A stretch of 64,000 nt of DNA from Geobacter sp. FeAm09. Lineage in GTDB: Bacteria; Desulfobacterota; Desulfuromonadia; Geobacterales; Pseudopelobacteraceae. The notes beneath the pieces are model-generated. The model had not been told where the DNA came from. It did no database searches and worked only from the letters and a program-made list of their open reading frames with translations. The position numbers were made by a program, and so were the translations under genes. The stretch lies in contig NZ_CP042466.1 in NCBI RefSeq assembly GCF_008330225.1, forward strand, positions 1,994,501 to 2,058,500, in the 5' to 3' direction. This document shows positions 56,083 through 64,000 of the stretch, one piece after another (within the stretch, counting starts at the first letter, position 1; each line of letters starts with the position of its first letter).

Positions 56083-56148
56083 TATCGATATATCGACATC
56101 ATGGTTGCGATATACCGATAGAGAGCATATAGTATCGATATATCGATA
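56083..56148. promoter_or_regulatory. Three palindromic boxes, likely binding sites of the sigma54 activator
   Basis: TATCGATATATCGATA (56133-56148) is a perfect palindrome. TATCGATATATCGACA (56083-56098) and TTGCGATATACCGATA (56105-56120) match it at 15 and 13 of 16 positions. Starts are 22 and 28 bp apart. They stand 50-115 bp upstream of the -24 element, the usual place for enhancer sites, and directly before the activator gene. Confidence 0.75.
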
Positions 56149-56162
56149 TTGGAGGCCAATTT

Positions 56163-57695
56163 ATGGATGTCAGGCCGGAAGAGTTTTTCCGCGAGGTAAC
56201 GTTACGGTTTTGCAGCAGCCTGGATATCAACGTTGCCTTCCAGCGCAGTTTTCAGTACCTGCGAGAAGTTTTGCCGGTTGACGAAATATTCCTCGACATC
56301 CTCGACCCGCTATTGGGGGCCATTCGCCGCATTGCGCATGCGGCGAGCCAGGGAGGCTCGAAGTTGCCCGAGATCATGCCGCTTCCCAAGGAGATCTGGG
56401 CTTGGGTCCAGAGTGTCGACCGGCCAATAATCGTGGATTCGGAAAATGCAGATCCCATGGTGAGAAAATTTGCTGCACTCACCCATAACGATGGGAAATC
56501 GGACCTGTCACTGCCACTGTTCATCGAGGGGAAAAAGATAGGAACCATCATTTTAAGGGCTAATAGCAATGGGGTTTACCGCAAAGAACATGTCGATTTG
56601 ATTCGAGTAGCTGCCGAGCCGATCGCTATCGCGCTGTCAAACGCCCTGGCCCACCAGGAGCTGCTGCACTTGCGCGACGTCCTCCTTGACGATAACCGTT
56701 TCCTGCAACGGGAACTCTCGCCAAGCCTGCAGGATGACATTGTGGGAGAAGGCAGTGGGCTGCGCAACGTAATGGAGCAGGTGCGGCAGGTTGCCCCACT
56801 GAACAACACCGTGCTGCTGCTTGGAGAAACCGGCACCGGCAAAGAAGTAATCGCAAACGCCATCCACTACGGATCGACGCGGTGCAACGGCCCCTTTGTC
56901 AAGGTCAACTGTGGTGCTATCTCGGACACGCTCATCGACAGCGAACTTTTCGGGCATGAGAAGGGGGCCTTCACCGGGGCGTTTACGGAAAAACGGGGAC
57001 GCTTTGAGCGGGCTCACGGCGGGACGCTTTTTCTGGACGAGATCGGAGAGCTTCCCCCCCAGGCCCAAGTAAGGTTGTTGCGGGTGCTGCAAACCCGTGA
57101 GTTGGAGAGAGTTGGAGGGACCAAGCCCATTCCCATCGACATCAGGATCATCGCCGCAACCCACAGAAATCTTGAGCAAATGATCGCGGATGGCCGTTTC
57201 CGTGAGGACCTGTGGTTCCGAATAAACGTTTTCCCGATTTTTATCCCTCCTCTGAGGCAGCGCCGGGAGGATATCCCGGCATTGACACGGCACTTGGTGC
57301 AGGTAAAGTGCCGGGAACTCGGTCTGGCCGAGGTGCCGGCCATTGCCCTGGGGGCCTTGGAGCGCCTCATGAGTTACGATTGGCCCGGAAATGTGCGGGA
57401 ACTGCAAAATATTGTGGAACGCGAACTGATCCGGTACAAGGGGGACTTTCTCACTTTTGAATCGCTTGCGGCCCTTCCCTCTGCCAGGAAAGAACAACCG
57501 CCACCACATATGGACCGGGAAGACTTGGAACCGGTAAGCCTCGACGAAGCCATGGCCCTGCATATCGGAAAAACCATTGAATTCACGAAGGGAAGGATTA
57601 ACGGCAAGAATGGTGCGGCAGAGTTGCTGCGCATAAATCCCAGCACGCTGAGGAGCCGGATGGCAAAGCTCGGGGTGAATCGGGCAAACTATTGA
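56163..57695 (+). CDS. Sigma54-dependent transcriptional activator with GAF domain (NorR-like)
   Basis: A 510-residue enhancer-binding protein. Residues about 15-165 form a GAF-type sensor ([23 protein letters not shown]). The AAA+ domain has Walker [20 protein letters not shown], the sigma54-contact GAFTGAF loop in [19 protein letters not shown], and Walker [15 protein letters not shown]. The arginine-finger region is [13 protein letters not shown]. The C-terminal Fis-type helix-turn-helix is [27 protein letters not shown]. It resembles NorR in layout, but the signal is unknown and no iron ligands could be confirmed. It is divergent from the azoreductase gene and likely activates it. Confidence 0.93.
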   Translation: MDVRPEEFFREVTLRFCSSLDINVAFQRSFQYLREVLPVDEIFLDILDPLLGAIRRIAHAASQGGSKLPEIMPLPKEIWAWVQSVDRPIIVDSENADPMVRKFAALTHNDGKSDLSLPLFIEGKKIGTIILRANSNGVYRKEHVDLIRVAAEPIAIALSNALAHQELLHLRDVLLDDNRFLQRELSPSLQDDIVGEGSGLRNVMEQVRQVAPLNNTVLLLGETGTGKEVIANAIHYGSTRCNGPFVKVNCGAISDTLIDSELFGHEKGAFTGAFTEKRGRFERAHGGTLFLDEIGELPPQAQVRLLRVLQTRELERVGGTKPIPIDIRIIAATHRNLEQMIADGRFREDLWFRINVFPIFIPPLRQRREDIPALTRHLVQVKCRELGLAEVPAIALGALERLMSYDWPGNVRELQNIVERELIRYKGDFLTFESLAALPSARKEQPPPHMDREDLEPVSLDEAMALHIGKTIEFTKGRINGKNGAAELLRINPSTLRSRMAKLGVNRANY

Positions 57696-57758
57696 CCATT
57701 TCAGGGGATTAACCCGGCGAGTCGTCGGTATTTCATGCTTAATACATGAAAAGAAAGC

Positions 57759-57795
57759 ACGAGGGAGAGCAGGGTTCCCCCCTGCTCTCCCTCGT
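57759..57795 (-). terminator. Terminator after the M42 peptidase gene
   Basis: A perfect 16-bp stem (ACGAGGGAGAGCAGGG with CCCTGCTCTCCCTCGT) over a five-base loop. On the minus strand it is followed by GCTTTCTTTT. It lies between two convergent genes and may also stop transcription of the sigma54 activator gene. Confidence 0.8.
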
Positions 57796-57888
57796 CAAAC
57801 AACACTTTAAATCCGCTCAAGCAGTACCTCTGCAACATTACAATCGGGCGGCGCTCTCTGCACCCCTGCGGCAACCGGGTGCGACAGA

Positions 57889-58962
57889 TCAGCGCGGGAT
57901 GAACTCCTCCCGCGACGTAATCCGTTCCAGCGTAGCCACGATGAGCTTGGCGGCATCCTCAAGATCCCCCAGGGAAACGGTTTCCACCGGAGTGTGCATG
58001 TAGCGGAGCGGAATCTTGACCAGGGCCGTGGCCACGCCGTTGCGGGAGACCTGCATGACGTTGGCGTCGGTGCCGGTGGCCCGGGGATTGGCGGTGTGCT
58101 GCACGTCGATCTTTTCCTTTTCGGCCGCCGTGGAGAGCAGGTCGAAGAGATGGGGGTTGATATTGGCCCCGCGGGTCAGGATCGGCCCCTTGCCCAGGGC
58201 GACTTCGCCGTTGTGTTTCTTTTCCACGTCCGGCTGATCGGTGGCAAAATCCACTTCGACGCAGATACCCACATCCGGGTTGACGGTATAACAACTGGTG
58301 GTGCCGCCCCGCAGGCCGATCTCCTCCTGGACGGATGAAACGCCGTAGAGATCCACGGCCAGCTTTTTCTTGCCGGCCGCCACCAGACGCAACACCTCGG
58401 CCACCACGAAGCAGCCGGCCTTGTCGTCGAAGCCGCGCGACGACACCCGATCACCCGCCAGCCGGGTGAAGGCGCTCTCGAAGGTTACCGCATCACCGAC
58501 CCTGACCAGCTTCTGGGCCTCTTTCTTGTCCTTGGCCCCGATGTCGATGTACTGGGCCTCCAGCTTGACCACGGTTTCCCGGTCCTTGGCATCCATAAGA
58601 TGGATCGGCTTCTTGCCGATGACACCGGCCAAAGGACCGCCCGCCGTATGGATATTGACCCGCTTGCCGGGGGTCAGATGGGCGTCCACTCCGCCCACGG
58701 CGGCAAAGTAGAGATATCCTTTGTCGTCGATGTACTTGACCTGCAGACCGATCTCGTCCGTATGCCCCACGATCATGACCCGTGGCAGGTCCTTCCCCTT
58801 GCCGGCGATACGGGCAAAAACATTGCCCATAACATCGGTGGTCAACTCGTCGCAGTAGGGGGCGACATAGTCGCGGAAGACCCGCTGCGCCGGCTGCTCA
58901 TAGCCGGAAGGACTGGGGGCGTCGAGAAGTTTTTCCAGAAATGCCAATGATTCTTTGCGCAT
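57889..58962 (-). CDS. M42-family metallo-aminopeptidase
   Basis: A 357-residue cytoplasmic peptidase of the M42 (glutamyl aminopeptidase/cellulase-like) family. Metal ligands appear in order: MIVGHTDEIGL (His), RGFDDKAGCF (Asp), VQEEIGLRGG (Glu pair), CVEVDFATD (Asp region) and LRYMHTPVETVS (His). These large ring-shaped enzymes trim peptides from the N terminus. It has GAGGTG upstream. It lies 3 bp after the radical SAM gene, so the two are co-transcribed with rnc. Confidence 0.93.
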   Translation of the reverse strand: MRKESLAFLEKLLDAPSPSGYEQPAQRVFRDYVAPYCDELTTDVMGNVFARIAGKGKDLPRVMIVGHTDEIGLQVKYIDDKGYLYFAAVGGVDAHLTPGKRVNIHTAGGPLAGVIGKKPIHLMDAKDRETVVKLEAQYIDIGAKDKKEAQKLVRVGDAVTFESAFTRLAGDRVSSRGFDDKAGCFVVAEVLRLVAAGKKKLAVDLYGVSSVQEEIGLRGGTTSCYTVNPDVGICVEVDFATDQPDVEKKHNGEVALGKGPILTRGANINPHLFDLLSTAAEKEKIDVQHTANPRATGTDANVMQVSRNGVATALVKIPLRYMHTPVETVSLGDLEDAAKLIVATLERITSREEFIPR

Positions 58963-58965
58963 GAT

Positions 58966-60024
58966 TCACACCTCGCTGATGTTGTAATTCAAATCTGTTA
59001 CAATATTACCTCTAAAGCATTGCCCCAGGTATTCGACCGCAACTTCCTCAACTGAAAGGGAATTATCCGGATCAAGCCGAATCGGGACACCGGGCGGCCG
59101 CAGACGCGTCAGATTGCGCCGCTTCTGTCCGACCACATCCGAGAGCCGCGATGGATGGCAGGTTATCCCGAAAGGCGCATCACCGGGCAGAGCCGAAGCG
59201 ATCTGCCTCACCAGGTCAAAATACAGCTCCGAACGCACCAACTGGCCAAGCGCCGGATGCCAGCAACCGGCCACGACCGTCGCGTCGTTCAACCCATCGC
59301 CGGCCTGGAGGCCGATGCGGATGACATCGATCCCGGACCGCAGGGCGCGATGCAGAAGCTGTTTGCAGAGCGCAATGCCCTGTTCCAGATCCAGGGGGCG
59401 ATAGTCACCCGCCCGATAGCTTTGGGCCAGCGGCGTCCCCTCCAGCACGACGACGGGATAGAGCCGCACAAAATCGGCCCCGGCTACAATCACCCGTTCC
59501 AGCGACCCGAGGGCGCTCGTGGTGCTGTCGCCCGGCAAGCCGGGCATCAACTGCGCCCCGGCAACAAGCCCCTCTTCCTTGATGCAGCGCAGGGCGGCCA
59601 CGGACGCGGCAGCACCATGTCCCCGGCCACTCAACGCCAGAACATCATCGTCCATGGATTGCACGCCGATCTCGACGACAGCGACACCTTGACCGGCCAG
59701 GCGACGTACCACGGCACCATCCAGGCAGTCCGGCCGGGTGGAAATCCGGACCGACCGGACAACGCCCTCCTCCAGAAAGGGCCGAACAGAGGCCAGCAGT
59801 TCATCCTGCACCCGCTCCGGCAGGGCGGTAAAGCTGCCGCCGAAAAAGGCCACCTCCAAGGGGCGGCCGGAGGCGGAGCGCCGCCAGGAGCCGATGGCGG
59901 CGCCTATCTGCTGGCGGTCCGGCAGGCTGCCGCAGGAGCCGGAAATGACGCGCTGGTCACAGAACACGCACGCGTGGGGGCACCCCTGGTGGCTGATGAA
60001 AAAGGGGACCGTGACCGTTGTCAC
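58966..60024 (-). CDS. Radical SAM protein (Elp3/COG1243-like)
   Basis: A 352-residue radical SAM enzyme. The cluster motif GCPHACVFCDQ gives C-x3-C-x2-C, and EVAFFGGSFTALP, RISTRPDCLDGAVV and VEIGVQSMDDDVLALSGRGH follow the Elp3-like arrangement. The C-terminal part has no acetyltransferase domain. It may be a tRNA-modifying or coproporphyrinogen-oxidase-related enzyme, and the substrate is not known. It begins with GTG at 60024, 1 bp after the rnc stop codon. Confidence 0.83.
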   Translation of the reverse strand: MTTVTVPFFISHQGCPHACVFCDQRVISGSCGSLPDRQQIGAAIGSWRRSASGRPLEVAFFGGSFTALPERVQDELLASVRPFLEEGVVRSVRISTRPDCLDGAVVRRLAGQGVAVVEIGVQSMDDDVLALSGRGHGAAASVAALRCIKEEGLVAGAQLMPGLPGDSTTSALGSLERVIVAGADFVRLYPVVVLEGTPLAQSYRAGDYRPLDLEQGIALCKQLLHRALRSGIDVIRIGLQAGDGLNDATVVAGCWHPALGQLVRSELYFDLVRQIASALPGDAPFGITCHPSRLSDVVGQKRRNLTRLRPPGVPIRLDPDNSLSVEEVAVEYLGQCFRGNIVTDLNYNISEV

Positions 60025-60025
60025 G

Positions 60026-60730
60026 TCAGCATTCCCGCTTGGACGAAAGCCGTTCCAGAGCCTGTGCGGCCGCCGCCTGCTGGGCTGTCTTTTTCGATCT
60101 CCCCTCGCCCTCTCCCGTCACGTCGCCACCCACCAGCAACTGAAAATGGAACGACCGGTCATGGGGGGGGCCGGACTCTGCACTCAGCCGGTATTCCGGT
60201 GGCGGCAGCCCCCTGGCCGAGAGCAGCTCCTGCAATTCGCTCTTGGCATCCCGCCCCGCCTCCCGGCAACCGGGTGCGGCAAGCAGGTCGCCGAACAGAC
60301 GGGACACCAGGGTACGGGCCGCCTCGAGTCCGCCGTCCTGATAGACGGCGGCAATGAGCGCCTCAAGGACGTCCGACAGGATCGATTCCTTGCTGCGCCC
60401 CAAGGTCTGCTCTTCGCCCCGTCCCAGACGGATAAAACTGCCCAAATCAAGGGAGCGTGCCAGGCCGGCCAGGGTCCCCTGCCCTGCCAAGTGCGCCCGG
60501 AAACGGGACAGGTCGCCTTCATTCCAATCGGGAAAACGGGAATAGAGCATCTCGGCCAGCACCATGCCCAGCACGGCATCACCCAGGAATTCCAGGCGCT
60601 GGTAATCGTCGCCGGCCACGCCGCTGCGCTCATGCTGCCAGGAGGGATGCGTCAAGGCGCGGCACGCCAGGCTGCGGTCCCGGAAAATGTATGTAAGCCG
60701 CTCTTCCAGTTGGGTGTAGTCTATCGTCAC
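60026..60730 (-). CDS. rnc: Ribonuclease III
   Basis: A 234-residue dsRNA endonuclease. QRLEFLGDAVLGMVLAEMLY is the family signature with catalytic Glu and Asp, SDVLEALIAAVYQDGGLEAAR contains the second pair of metal ligands, and the C terminus (DAKSELQELLSARGLPPPEYRL...KTAQQAAAAQAL) is the dsRNA-binding domain. It processes rRNA and some mRNAs. It starts with GTG, with AGGAG upstream. It leads a minus-strand operon with the radical SAM and M42 genes, and is divergent from tmk. Confidence 0.95.
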   Translation of the reverse strand: MTIDYTQLEERLTYIFRDRSLACRALTHPSWQHERSGVAGDDYQRLEFLGDAVLGMVLAEMLYSRFPDWNEGDLSRFRAHLAGQGTLAGLARSLDLGSFIRLGRGEEQTLGRSKESILSDVLEALIAAVYQDGGLEAARTLVSRLFGDLLAAPGCREAGRDAKSELQELLSARGLPPPEYRLSAESGPPHDRSFHFQLLVGGDVTGEGEGRSKKTAQQAAAAQALERLSSKREC

Positions 60731-60902
60731 GTTGCGGTTCTCCTAATGCTGAAACTATAGCCATGCCGCCTGAGTTTGGCAACAGAAAGCATGGTGCCGG
60801 GCATACTTCGATTATGCACATGCGAATAGGAATTCAGTTGCGAATTCACGACAACTCGCCTATAATTCAGCATTTGCAGATAATCGGCACCAAGGGATGG
60901 GC

Positions 60903-61559
60903 GTGGGCTATTTCATCACATTCGAAGGCATCGAGGGGTGCGGCAAGACCACCCAGATCAGGCTGCTGGCCGAGCGCCTGAAAGCCGCCGGCCGGCATGT
61001 CACGCTGACGCGGGAACCGGGCGGCTGCGCCATTGCCGACCAGATCCGAAGCATCCTCCTGGATGCCGGCAATCGCGCCATGCTGCCCCACGCCGAGCTG
61101 CTGCTCTACGCCGCCGCCCGGGCCCAGCATGTGGGCGAGGTCGTCAAACCGGCCCTGGACGGGGGGAACGTGGTGCTGTGCGACCGCTTCACCGACGCCA
61201 CCATCGCCTATCAGAGCAGCGGAAGGGGTATCGACCGGGGGACCGTTGACACACTGAACAGCCTGGCATGCGGAGGCGTACGCCCGGACCTGACCGTGCT
61301 GATCGACTGCGACCCTGCCCAGGGGCTGGAGCGCGCACGCCGCAGGATCGAGGCATCCAGCGGCCCCCGCGAAGAGCGTTTCGAACTGGAGGCCCTGGCC
61401 TTTCACCAGCGGGTCCGGGATGGTTATCTGGCCCTGGCGGCCGGAGAGCCGCACCGTTTTCTGATTGTGGACGGCAGCGGTTCGGTTGAGCGGATCGCCG
61501 CCGCCATCACCCCCCAGGTGTCTTCGCGCCTGGAGGAACTGCATCATGCCGTTCGCTGA
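60903..61559 (+). CDS. tmk: Thymidylate kinase
   Basis: A 218-residue kinase that phosphorylates dTMP. GYFITFEGIEGCGKTTQIRLLAERL includes the P-loop, TREPGG the substrate-binding motif, and LCDRFTDATIAYQSSGRG the DR(F/Y) motif. The GTG at 60903 fits the AAGGG at 60892-60896, while the ATG at 60897 is too close to it and would add two residues. It overlaps holB by 14 bp and starts the run tmk-holB-ricT-metG. Confidence 0.95.
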   Translation: MGYFITFEGIEGCGKTTQIRLLAERLKAAGRHVTLTREPGGCAIADQIRSILLDAGNRAMLPHAELLLYAAARAQHVGEVVKPALDGGNVVLCDRFTDATIAYQSSGRGIDRGTVDTLNSLACGGVRPDLTVLIDCDPAQGLERARRRIEASSGPREERFELEALAFHQRVRDGYLALAAGEPHRFLIVDGSGSVERIAAAITPQVSSRLEELHHAVR

Positions 61560-62520
61560 CATCGTGGGACATGAGCGGGTCGTGGAGGTATTCCGCCGGG
61601 CGCTTGCATCCGGGAAGACCTCCCACTCCTACCTGTTCGAGGGGCCGGCCGGCTGTGGCCGCAAGACGACCGCCCGCGCCCTGGTGCAGGCCATCTTCTG
61701 CACGGAACGGGAGGACGACGCCTGTGGCGCCTGCGCTTCGTGCCGCAAGGTGGCCGCCGGCTCCCATGCCGACATCCATTACATCGAGCCGGACGGCCAG
61801 TTCATCAAGATCGAACAGGTCAGGGAATTGCAGCGCGACCTCGCCCTGCGCCCCTACGAGGCGCCACGCAAGGCCTGCATCATCGAGTCGGCCGAACGCT
61901 TTAACCCGTCGGCCGGCAATTCGCTGCTCAAGACCCTGGAAGAGCCTCCCGGCAATGCCATCATCATCCTCTTAACCGAGAACGCCGGCATGCTGCTGCC
62001 GACCATCCGTTCCCGCTGCCAGTTGATTCGTTTTTCGGCCCTGTCTCCCGAGAACGTCCGGCTCTTGCTGGAACGACACGGCATGGCTCCCGAGACTGCC
62101 GAACTGCTGGCCCCCATGGCCGGGGGGAGCATCCAGCGCGCCATGGAGCTGGACAACGACGCCCTGGGCACCCGCAAGGATACCCTGCTGGCGCGTCTTT
62201 CGGGACTTGACCGGGACAGGATCGCCACCATTTTCGACGCTTCCGAGGAATTGGGCACCAGCCGGGACGAAACCTTGGAAACCCTGGACATGCTGATCTC
62301 GTTCATGCAGGACACCGCCCACCTGGCGGCCGGCAGCACCGCCATCGTCAACGCGGCGGCCCGCCCGGCGCTGGAGGGCTTTGCCGCCAAATGGCCCCTG
62401 CAGCGGACCCTGCAGATACTGGAAGATGTCATGGAAACCCGGCGGGCGGTCCAGCGCAACGCCAACAGCAAGCTCGCCCTGGACCGGCTGTTCATGCGGA
62501 TCGCCGCCACGGCATATTAA
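61546..62520 (+). CDS. holB: DNA polymerase III delta-prime subunit
   Basis: A 324-residue AAA+ clamp-loader subunit. ADIVGHERVVEVFRRAL and SYLFEGPAGCGRKTTARALVQA hold the P-loop, followed by a zinc-binding group (ACGACASCRK), and RKACIIESAERFNPSAGNSLLKTLEEPPGN plus TIRSRCQLIRF. The P-loop is GCGRKTT, near the canonical GxxGxGKT with Arg before Lys. The ATG at 61546 has GGAGG upstream, within tmk. It stands before ricT, with 83 bp between them. Confidence 0.93.
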   Translation: MPFADIVGHERVVEVFRRALASGKTSHSYLFEGPAGCGRKTTARALVQAIFCTEREDDACGACASCRKVAAGSHADIHYIEPDGQFIKIEQVRELQRDLALRPYEAPRKACIIESAERFNPSAGNSLLKTLEEPPGNAIIILLTENAGMLLPTIRSRCQLIRFSALSPENVRLLLERHGMAPETAELLAPMAGGSIQRAMELDNDALGTRKDTLLARLSGLDRDRIATIFDASEELGTSRDETLETLDMLISFMQDTAHLAAGSTAIVNAAARPALEGFAAKWPLQRTLQILEDVMETRRAVQRNANSKLALDRLFMRIAATAY

Positions 62521-62603
62521 CAGCGCCATCACAACGGATCGGTCCGGGACGCGACATGGATTTATTACCCCGGGACCCGTCGCTTGGAATAAAAGGAGAT
62601 ATT

Positions 62604-64000
<1,397 letters not shown>

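Overview
The window is a stretch of high-GC (about 60% or more) Gram-negative chromosome that reads like a Geobacter/Pelobacter-type member of the Desulfuromonadia (Geobacterales). The evidence is family-level: a B12-dependent ribonucleotide reductase, a four-gene uptake [NiFe]-hydrogenase operon (small, large, cytochrome b, protease), a monoheme c-type cytochrome, a sigma54 activator with its own -24/-12 promoter, many TPR lipoproteins, and several copies of long 'CACAGAGRCACAGAG'-type inverted repeats between genes. No phage, plasmid, rRNA, tRNA or CRISPR locus was found. Almost all of the sequence is coding and most genes sit in tight operons with 1-4 nt overlaps.

Layout. 1-2883 (minus): PIN/PhoH fragment, cysteine desulfurase, beta-helix protein. 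3104-5344 (plus): NrdJ, behind two NrdR-like boxes. 5537-6159 (plus): a MNT/HEPN toxin-antitoxin pair bracketed by two nearly identical stem-loops. 6368-8192: a phospholipase C-like protein and an EamA transporter. 8413-10542: an uncharacterised operon (cytoplasmic protein, seven-helix membrane protein, monoheme cytochrome). 10670-11875: CCA-adding enzyme. 11996-17385 (minus): TPR protein, UbiD decarboxylase, hydrolase and ABC exporter. 17824-23040 (plus): LivJHMGF branched-chain amino acid transporter and a CBS protein. 23154-30146 (minus): TPR lipoprotein, peptide ABC transporter (binding protein and two permeases) and a family-41-type glycosyltransferase.

30285-36245 (plus) is a signalling operon: a kinase/P-loop fusion, a small membrane protein, a sodium:solute-symporter-like receptor joined to GAF and SpoIIE phosphatase domains, a STAS antagonist and an RsbW-like ATPase. 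The phosphatase domain is cut off by a one-base deficit in a G tract at 34734-34740. 36364-40455 (minus) is the hydrogenase operon, followed by ppk (minus) and a Rep/UvrD helicase (plus). 45198-50926 carries a macro-domain protein, a DUF4410-like protein, a YyaL-type protein, a YkgJ cysteine-cluster protein, a polysaccharide deacetylase and CheX. guaA and guaB (50990-54225, minus) are separated by an inverted repeat.

54462-57695 is a compact regulatory unit: a DUF169 protein and an FMN azoreductase transcribed from a sigma54-type promoter, and a divergent sigma54 activator with three palindromic boxes between them. The window ends with housekeeping genes: M42 peptidase, radical SAM protein and rnc (minus), then tmk, holB, ricT and the start of metG (plus), an order also known from Bacillus.

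The most interesting items are the frameshifted transporter-receptor phosphatase with its partner-switching genes, the sigma54/azoreductase circuit, the uncharacterised 8.4-10.5 kb cytochrome operon, the stem-loop duplication around the MNT/HEPN module, and the dispersed inverted-repeat family.
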